NCBI GenBank assembly: GCA_965116715.1
Contig: OZ220724.1
Location: forward strand, 1,674,001 to 1,738,000
Reading direction: 5' to 3'
DNA from: Poriferisodalis sp965116715
GTDB taxonomy: Bacteria > Actinomycetota > Acidimicrobiia > Acidimicrobiales > Poriferisodalaceae
DNA length: 64,000 nucleotides
The notes below the pieces were generated by a model that worked only from the letters and a program-made list of their open reading frames with translations, ran no database searches and was not told the origin of the DNA. This document shows, in pieces, positions 52,501 to 61,500 of this stretch. Every line of letters starts with the position of its first letter. Within the stretch, counting starts at the first letter, position 1. The position numbers and the translations under genes are program-made.

Positions 52501-55500
52501 GCCCACATCGCGGTGCCGTCGGAGGCAATGCTGCGCACCCGGTCAGTGCCGCCGAATGCGTCGGTGATGTCGATGTCTTTGGCGGAATCGTGGTCGCCGT
52601 AGTTGCCGCCGGTTTCGAGGGTATAGGCGTAGATCTTGTGGTCCCGCTGGTCGCCGACCCACATGGTGTCGCCGTCGGACCACAGACCCGCCGGGTCGTC
52701 GTGGCCGCTTGGCTGGGCGATGTCCTTGTCCGAGTCGCGGTCGCCGTGGGCTGTGTCCGCGGCGCCAGCCGCGGTGATGTCGATCTTGTAGGCGTACAGC
52801 TTGTCGTCGTCGGTGTCGGCCACCCACATCGTGCCGCTCACCGACGAATCGCCCGCCACCTCCACGTCGCCGAAGATCCCGCCCCACAGCTTCTCGTTGC
52901 CGTCGCCGGTGGTGTCCAACTCGATGTCGAGGCCCTCGACGCGGGAGCCGTCGGCGCGGTCGAAGGCCAGCAGTTCGGGGCTGGTGGCATGGTTGTTGGC
53001 CACCCACAGCGTGCTGCTGGTGCCCCATACGTCTCGGGGCTCGATGCCGTCGACGTCCCACAAGAAGTTGAGGTCGTCGCCGGCGCGCCAGCCGCCCAAC
53101 TCGGCCGAGCTGACGCCCAGATGCAGCGTGTACTTGCTGACCAGGACCGTGCCGGTACCGCGCACCCGCACCACAACCGTGTTGAGGCCGGTCACCAGGT
53201 TCACCTGGAAGTGGTCTTCGTTGTCGTCGGCGTCGTCGAGCTCATCGCCGTTTGCGTCCAGCACCGACACATCGACGCCCGCGGCAATCTCGCCCGGCCA
53301 AACGATCGTGGCCTGGGTGACGCTGCTGTCGAAGCCGGCGTGATACTCGAAGTGGTCGGACACAAAGCCGTGCAGCCTGTCGTCAGCCTCCCCGGCCGCG
53401 GCCACCGCCAGCGTGCTGAGCGTCGGGGACTCCGGCAGCCCGCCCACCACCTGGAACTGGCCCGACAGCGCGGTCAGCCGGAAGCTGCTGGACTGGTTCT
53501 CGGTCCCGTTCTTGAACTTGAAGCTGCCTTCGGCTGAGACGCGAATGTCGCCCACATCGACGAGGGTGGACTGGCCCAGCGGCAAGCCGCCCTTCTGCCC
53601 GCTCTGGTTCGAACCGGTCCACACGATCGCGCAGGCCACGCCGCCGCAGTCGCTGTCCCGGCTGATCCCGTCGCCGCGCTCGTCGCGGGCGGGCACTACC
53701 CACAAAGTGCTCTCCCAGAGGTCCTCGTAGTGGTCGGCGATCTTGGCGCCGCCGAGCCAGTGGATGGGCACGCCCTCGGCGCCGCCGTCGGAGAACGTCG
53801 TTTTGGTGTGGTCCCGGGCCGACACCGAGTTCGTGCTGGCCAGCGCTTGGAAGATCTCGGGCAGATCGCGGATGGCGGCGTGGCCCCTGTCGCGCACCGC
53901 GTCGCGCACGAACGCGTCGTAGTGGCCGATATTGGTCGAGGTGGCGTCCCGCTTGGTCGACGTGACGAACATCAGCCGGAACTGGTCGCCCTCGCTCAGG
54001 CTCGCTGGCTTCAGCGCCCAGTCTGAGGGCACCGCGGTCACCCCGGAGGACAGGGCCCAGTTGATGGTCAGCGTGTAGGTCACGGTGGCCGCGGTGGTGT
54101 CTTGGGGAGTGACCACCAGCTTCACCGTGTTGACGCCATAGGCCAGGTCCACCTGATGGCCCTCGGTGTCGCCGTCGGCGTCGGCGAGGTCCTGGTCGGA
54201 GCCGTCTTTGAAGGCCACCGTCTGGCCGTCGTGGCCCTTGGTGAACCCGACCGTCACCCGATTGCCGTCGGCGGCGACGTCCACGCTGTAGGCGTGCACG
54301 TCCGAGGCGAACACCGGCGACAGGGTCTCATCGTTTACCGTGATGCCGCCAAGCGTGGCGTCGGTCGAAGTCGTAGCCGCGCGGTTCACCGTCAGGCGGT
54401 AGTCGCCGGTGGTGCCGTCCTCGGCGGTCACCCGCAGCCGGTAGAGGTTGTTGCCCTCGACCAGCGAAGTGACCGTGTGGGCCAGAATATGGGTGTCCGA
54501 GGCCTTGCCGGCCGAGTCGGCCAGCTCGTCGAACACCTCGCTGGGAGGAGTGCCGGACACCGAGGACAGCGCCACCGTCGCCGCCTCGTCGCTCGCCGTC
54601 GCCGACACCTCCGCCGAACCCACATCGTGGGCCACGTTCACCGTGTATTCCAGCTTGTCGGCCGCGAAACCCGGCACCGCCGCGCCCCCCACCGACAGCG
54701 CCGACAGCGAGGCGTCCGCGGACTGGCGGCGCAGCCTGATCGTATACGTCTTGGTGGTGCCGTCTTGGGCGGTGACCGTCACCGACACGTCCACGGTGCC
54801 GGTGACGGGGAGGCTCACCTGGTGACCGCCGTCGACGTTGTTGCTGTCCACCGGCGAGGTGATCGCCGCGGTCGCCTTGAGCTGACGCGTCCCCACCGCC
54901 ACAGTGACCTCAGCAACATCGGCAGGCGCAACCGCCAACAACAACGCGTCATCATCCGGGTCAGGCACCACATCCACAGCGCCGCCGCTGTGAGTGACCG
55001 TCACCACGCCAAGCTCGACATTGTCCGACTCCGGCATCTTGTAGGAGAACAGCTTCTGGCCGCTATACCCGGCACGGCTGCTCCCCGATGCCCGTTCAGC
55101 CACCCACATCACCTCGCCGTCGGACCAGATCCCCAGCGGGAAAATCTGACCCGCCCCCGCCAGCGTGTTGAAGTCCTTCGAGGAGTCGCGGTCGCCGGTG
55201 GCCAGCGTGTACGCGTACAGCTTGTACTCGCTGTTGGTACTGTCGTTCTCGGCCACCCACAGCGTGACCCCGTCGGACCAGATGCCCGCCGGGTTGGCGT
55301 TGTCGGAGTGCAAGTCGAACTCGCGGCTCTCTCCGTCCTTGCTGTGTTGGCGGGCGCCGCCGTCGAGCGCATAGGCGAACACACGTTCAGAGGACGAGCC
55401 AGAGTTGAGCACCCACATCGTGGTGCCGTCGGACCACAGCGACCTAGGGGAGCTGTTTGAATTCGCAAGCTCCAAGTCCGAGCCCGAAGCACGGGAGAGG

Positions 55501-58500
55501 TCCGACAGCTTGTACGCGTACGCCTTCTCGTTCCCACTAGTTGCAGTGTCATGGACCACCCACATGGTGGTCCCGTCAGACCACAATCCCCGGGGGTCCG
55601 GGTCGCATTGATCTTCGGAGAAAAAACCGCAATCCGCCGCGTCAACCGACAGAGCGGCGCTGTTGAGCTCCATGCTGGTGTCGCGCTCACCTTCGGCCCG
55701 CGTGTACGCGAACACATGATCGGCGGTGTCGTCGAGCACCCACAGCGTGGTGCCGTCAGACCATATGTCGTTCGGAAAGCCGTTGCCGGCCGCCAGCCAG
55801 TCCATATCGTCGACCACAAGCCAGCCGAAGGTCTCCGACGACCCCAAACGCACCGTCAACGTATACGTCTCCGTCGACGTCCCGTCCTCGGCGGTCACCA
55901 CCACCTTCACCGTGCTGACCCCCGCCGGCAACGCGGCCTGCAAACCATCCGCGTTGGCGTCCGCGTCGGTGATCGCGGTGTCGCTGCCGTCGAGGAACGC
56001 CACCGACGCGTTGTTGCCGCGGAACTCAGGCACCACCGAGACCGAAGAGGCCGCCGCCACATCCACCGTATACGTCAGAGTCGCCGGATCGAACCCGTCC
56101 ACCGCCTCGCCCTGCACCGTCAAACCCGACAGGGCCGCATCGTCGTCCAGCGAGGTGGCGTGGGCGTTGTAGGCGAACACCTTGGACCGCGTGCCGTCGC
56201 CGCGGCCCACGTACATGATGTCGTCGGAGAGCCACACACCGCGGATGCTGCCTCCCCCCGTGAGATGGCCGGAGTGGAGGCTGATGTCCCAGTCGCTGTT
56301 GCGGTCGCGGCTGTCGATCTTGAACGCGTACAACTTCCGGTCGTCTTGGTGGAGCGCCCAGATCGCGGTGCCGTCGCCGGTGATTCCCCGCAACTTGTTT
56401 CTTGCGACCACGCTGCCGATATTGATGTCCTTGTCCGAGTCGCGGTCGCCGTGGTTGGCGCCGCCGAGGTGGTACGCGTAGAGCCTTCGATCACCCATAC
56501 CGCGGCGGCCAGAATCGCCCACCCACATGGTGGTCCCGTTCGACCACAAGCCTCGCGGATCTTCATGCGTAGATCTGTTTAGGCCGATGTCCTTGCCCGA
56601 GTCGCGGTCGCCGTGGTGCGTGCCCTTCGTGCCGTCGGCGTTGATGTCGATCTTGTAGGCAAAGATATGGTTCTTGGAGTCGTCGGCCACCCATATCGTG
56701 CCGCTCACCGACGAGTTGCCCGCCACCTCCGCGTCGGTGAAGATCCCGCCGTCGAGATTTTGGTTGACTTCGCCACGGTCCGTAGCCGAGTTCACCAACA
56801 CGATGTCGAGACCCTCCGCCCGTCTGCCGTCGGAGCGGTTGAACGCCAGCAGCGTCTTGGTGGTGGCGTCGCCCACCCACAGCGTGGCCCCCGTGGCCGC
56901 GGTGTCCCCAGTGACCGCGATGCCGCGGGGCTTGATGCCCGCGACGTCCCACAAGTAGTTGATGTCGTCGCCGGCGCGCCAGCCGCCCGCCTCGTCTGAG
57001 CCGCGGCCCAAGTACAGCGTGTACGTTCTCGTGTGGGTGGTGTCGGGAACGCTCGTCTTCACCTTGAACGTGTTGAGGCCGGCAATGAGGTTCACCTGGT
57101 GGCCCGCCCTGTTGTCGTCGGCGTCGTCGACGGCGGTGTCGCCGCTGTCAGTCACCGACACTGTGACGCCGGGGTCCGCTGTCCAGGCGATGGTGGCCTG
57201 CTCCACACCGTTGTCGAAGCCGACGTTATACACGTGATGGTCGGGCCTGAAGCCGTCCAGCCTCTCGTCGGACTCGCCTGCCGCGGTCACCGACAGGGGA
57301 TGCAGATTCGCGGACAAGCCCAACCTGAAGACCGGCGAGAGGGCCATCACGGGGGGAATCGGGAAGGGGTCGAGGGGGGTCGTAAGACTGGTGAATGCGT
57401 GGATCGGCTCTCTGTCGGTGTGGCTGTGGGGCGGAATCGCGGTGTGACCCGGATCTCCGTAGATGATGGCGGACGGATTGCCCAAGGGGCTCAACTCATT
57501 GGGAAAGCCGTCATTGTCGCAGCCGGTCCCGACCGCGTACACCGTGGGGTCAGGGTCCCTGGTGCCATCATCTGGGTCAACAATGACGGGCCAGCGTCCC
57601 TCCACGTTGCCATTCACCTCGCGCGCCTCTTTACTGTCCCACCCGCCGTCGTAGAGGTCGGCGTAGTCGTCGGCCACCTTGCCGCCGCCGACCCAGTAGA
57701 CGCGCACGCCCCGCAAACCGACCGCATCGCGGTACTCGGTGCCGGTGTTCGCGCGCGCTGAGACCGTCGCCGTGCAGCCCAGCACGCGGAACCCGGCCGA
57801 GTGCGCCCTGAGGCTGGCGTGTCCGTTGGCGGACACATTGTTCTGCGCAAAAGTGTTGTAGCCGTCGATGTTGCGCAGCGAGACGTAGGACGGGGGTGAG
57901 GTGGTGTTGCCCAGCAGGCGGAACCGGTCGCCGAACGAGAGGCCCGGCGGCCTGAGCTCCCAGTGGCCGACAACCTCCACCTCGCCGACGCTCACGAGCA
58001 CTCGATAGGTCACGATGTGCCCGTTCGGCGCGGTTGCCGTGACCTCGATGGGCGTGTGGCCGAACGTCACCGCAACCTGGTGGCCGGTCTCGTTCGGGTC
58101 GGCGTCGACGGGGGCGATCTTGAGCCCGGTGCTGCCGGTGCTCAGGGCGGCGGCCACCGTCACCTCGCCGGCGCTTGCAACGGCCGCCTCGTAGTAGGTG
58201 ACGCCGCCTGTGAACGTAGGGCTGAGCGTGAGTGCGCTGGAGTCGCTGCCCGTCAGCGTCAGGCTCGAAAGGGCGACGCCGGACGTCGACGTGTCGTGGG
58301 TGGTGTTGTAGGCGAAGGCCTTGGAGGACTCCTCGTCGCCGCGGCCCACGTAGATGACTCCGCCCTCGATCCAGGCGCCGCGGTTCCGGTTGCCCGAGCG
58401 CTGGCTGTCGTGCAGTTCGATGTCCCAGCCCTCGTTGCGAAGCTTGTTGGCAATCTGGAACGCGTACAGCTTGTTGTCGCTGTCGTTGAACACCCAGATC

Positions 58501-61500
58501 GCGGTGCCGTCGCCGACAATGGCGCGCGGCCGCTCGCTGTCGCTGATCACGCTCGAGACGTCGATCTCCTTGCTTGAGTCGCGGTCGCCGGTTGCCAGCG
58601 TGTAGGCGTACAACTTGTCGTCGCGGGAGTCGGTCACCCACATCGTCGAACCGTTCGACCACAAACCCTCCGGATCGCTGTTGCGCTCCGATGAAAGACT
58701 GCTGTCCTCCGACAACACGATGTCTTTGTCCAAGTCGCGGTCGCCGTGAACCGGGCCCGCCGCCCCCGCAGCGGTGACGTCGATCTTGTAGGCGTAGATC
58801 TTGTCGTCGTCGGGGTCGGACACCCACAACGTGCCGCTCACCGTGGAATCGTTGCCGTCCTTGACCATGTCGGACCAGATCCCGCCCCACAGCTTGCCGT
58901 TGTCGCCGCTCAAGTTGATGTCGAGGCTCGCCTCCCGGCTGCCGTCGGAGCGGTCGAACGCCCGCACCGTGTTGTCGCTCGCGTCGGCCACCCACAGCGT
59001 GTCTACGGTGCCCGCCATGCCGCGGGGCTTGATGTTGTCGACGTTCCACAAGAAGTCGATGTCGTTGCCGGCGCGCCAGCCGCCCAGCTCCGTGGAGCTG
59101 ACCCCAAGGTGCAGCGTGTAGTCGTTGCCCAGGCCGGTGTCGGTGTCCAACACCCTGACGGTGACAGCGTTGAGGCCCTCTTCCAAGTCGACCTGGTGGT
59201 GGTCCTCCATGTCATCGGCGTCTTCGAGCTCACCGCCGTCTGCGTCGAGGACCAACACTGTCGCGTCGTCGTCGGCAGTCCAGTTGAGCGTCGCCTGCGA
59301 CACGCCGTCGCTGAAACCCGCGTTGTAGACGAGGTGGTCGGACGTGAAGCTGTGCAGCCTGTCGTCGGACTCGCCCGCCGCGGTCACCGACAGCGCGCTC
59401 AACTCCTGGGACGCCGTGCCTCTGGAGGTGTTGTAGGCGAAGATCTTGGAGCCGGCGCCGTCGCCAAAACTCACATAGATGGCACCGCCCTCGATCCATG
59501 CGCCGAGGTTCCTTCTGCCTGCGCGCTGGTCGTCGTGCAGCGCGATGTCCCAGCCGCTGTTGCGCGCCCCACCGTCGATTTCGAACGCGTACAGCGTTTC
59601 GTCGGTCGCGTCGTTGAGCACCCAGATGGCGGTGCCGTCACCGACGATGGTGCGACCCTTGCCGCTGTAGTGGTCCGAGACGTTGTTGATGTCCTTGTCC
59701 GCGTCGCGTTCGCCGTGGTTGGCGCCGCCGAGGTGGTAGGCGTACAGGTGGTGGTCGCTGGTGTCGCTCACCCACATCGTCGTACCGTTCGACCACAAGC
59801 CCTGCGGATTGGCGTTGCCCCCCGTCAACGAGATGTCCTTGGCCGAGTCGCGGTCGCCGTGGACGTCGCTCCCGGTGGTGACCGGGGTGCCGTCGGCGTT
59901 GACGGCGATCTTGTAGGCGTACAGGTGGTCGTCGTCGGGGTCGGACACCCACATCGTGCCGCTCACCGTGCCGTCGGTGCCGTCCTTGACCATGTCTGAC
60001 CAGATCCCGCCCCACAGCTTCTCGTTGCCGTCGCCGGTGGTGTCCAACTCGATGTCGAGGCTCGCCTCCCGGGTGCCGTCGGAGCGGTCGAACGCCAGCA
60101 CCTTGTTGCTCTCCGCGTCGGCCACCCACAGCGTGTCCGCCGTGCCCGCCAAGCCGCGGGGCTTTTCGACGGCGCCCGACAGGTAGTTGATGTCGTCGCC
60201 GGCGCGCCGGCCGCCCAACTGTCTCGAGTTGACCGCCAGGTGCAGCGTGTAGTCCCTGCTCAGACCGGCGTCGGCGTCCAACACCCTGACAATGACGGTG
60301 TTGATGCCGGCCTCCAAGTCGACGATTTGGTGGCCGCTCTCGTCACCGTCGGCGTCCTCGAGCACGCCGCCGTCTGCGTCGAGGACCGACACTTCCGCGT
60401 CGTCGTCCTCGGCATCCCAGTTGATCGTCGCCTGCGACACGCCGCTACCGAGTCCCACCTGGTAGACGGCTCGATCGGACGCGAAGCCGTGCAGCCTGTC
60501 GTCGGACTCGCCCGCCGCGGTCACCGACAGCGCTCTCAACGACGTGGACGCTGGGGCTCTGGAGGTGTTGTAGGCGAAGATCTTGGAGCGGTCGTTGTCG
60601 CCGCGGCCCACGTAGATGACATCGCCCTCGATCCAAGCGCCGCGAGTCGTTTCGTCGCCGTCCAAACCCCTGGATTCGTGCGTGGCGTGCAGCTCGATGT
60701 CCCAGCCGCTGTTGCGCGCCCCACCGTCGATCTCGAACGCGTACAGCTCGTTGTCGTCTTCGTTGAGCACCCAGATCGCGGTGCCGTCACCGACGACGGC
60801 CCCCGGCTGCTCGCCAGAGCCGAACACGCCCGAGACGTCGATCTCCTTGTCCGAGTCGCGGGCGCCCGTGGCCAGCGTGTACGCGTACAGCTTTTCGTCG
60901 ATGCCGTCGCTCACCCACATCGTCGAACCGTTCGACCACAAACCCCCCGGATCGTCGTTGACCCCCGCCAACGAGATGTCCTTGTCCGAGTCGCGGTCGC
61001 CGTGGGTGCCGCCCGGCGTGCCGTCGGCGTTGACAGCGATCTTGTACGCAAAGAGCACTGCGAACTCGGCATCGATCTGTGCGAGGACGGGATCAGCCAC
61101 CCACATCGTGCCGCTCACCGTGCCATCGTCGACGTCCTCGACCATGTCGGACCAGATCCCGCCATTCAGCCCGATAGAGAAAACTCCACCAATAACGCCC
61201 AACTCGATGTCGAGGCCCGGCACCCGGCTGCCGTCGGAGCGGTCGAACGCCAAAACCTTGCTATTGGTCTCGGCGTTACCGTCGAAGTTGTTACCCGCAT
61301 GGCCCACCCACAACGTGTCCGCCGTGCCCGCCATGCCTCTGGGCCAGATGCGTCCGACGCTCGACAGGAAGTTGACGTCGTCGCCGACGCGCCAGCCGCC
61401 CAACTCCGTCGAGCTGCGCCCCAGATGCAGCGTGTATTCACCGCTCAGGACGCTGTCGGTGTGCAACACCCTGACAGTGACAGTAGTGACGCCGACCTCC

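Larger units (their letters stand above)
21870..61430 (-). other. Eighteen five-bladed 'WSDG' beta-propellers
   Basis: Propellers start near 61417, 60220, 59090, 56990, 55830, 53090, 51065, 49255, 47470, 45715, 43625, 41591, 39530, 38353, 37190, 35770, 33675 and 22660, each about 0.8 kb, all within the giant gene. Each copy I read has five blade-like repeats with the pattern G-L/I-WS-D/N-G-TTMWVAD...DKLYAYxLxxGxR. Most are preceded by a GGWRAGDDxxYLW entry sequence (type A); others by VVDDVEWL (type B), and most type B copies carry a CGxxxxxxC loop after blade 1. A nineteenth propeller of the same kind is in the gene at 1-2564. The fold is inferred from repeat spacing. Confidence 0.7.
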
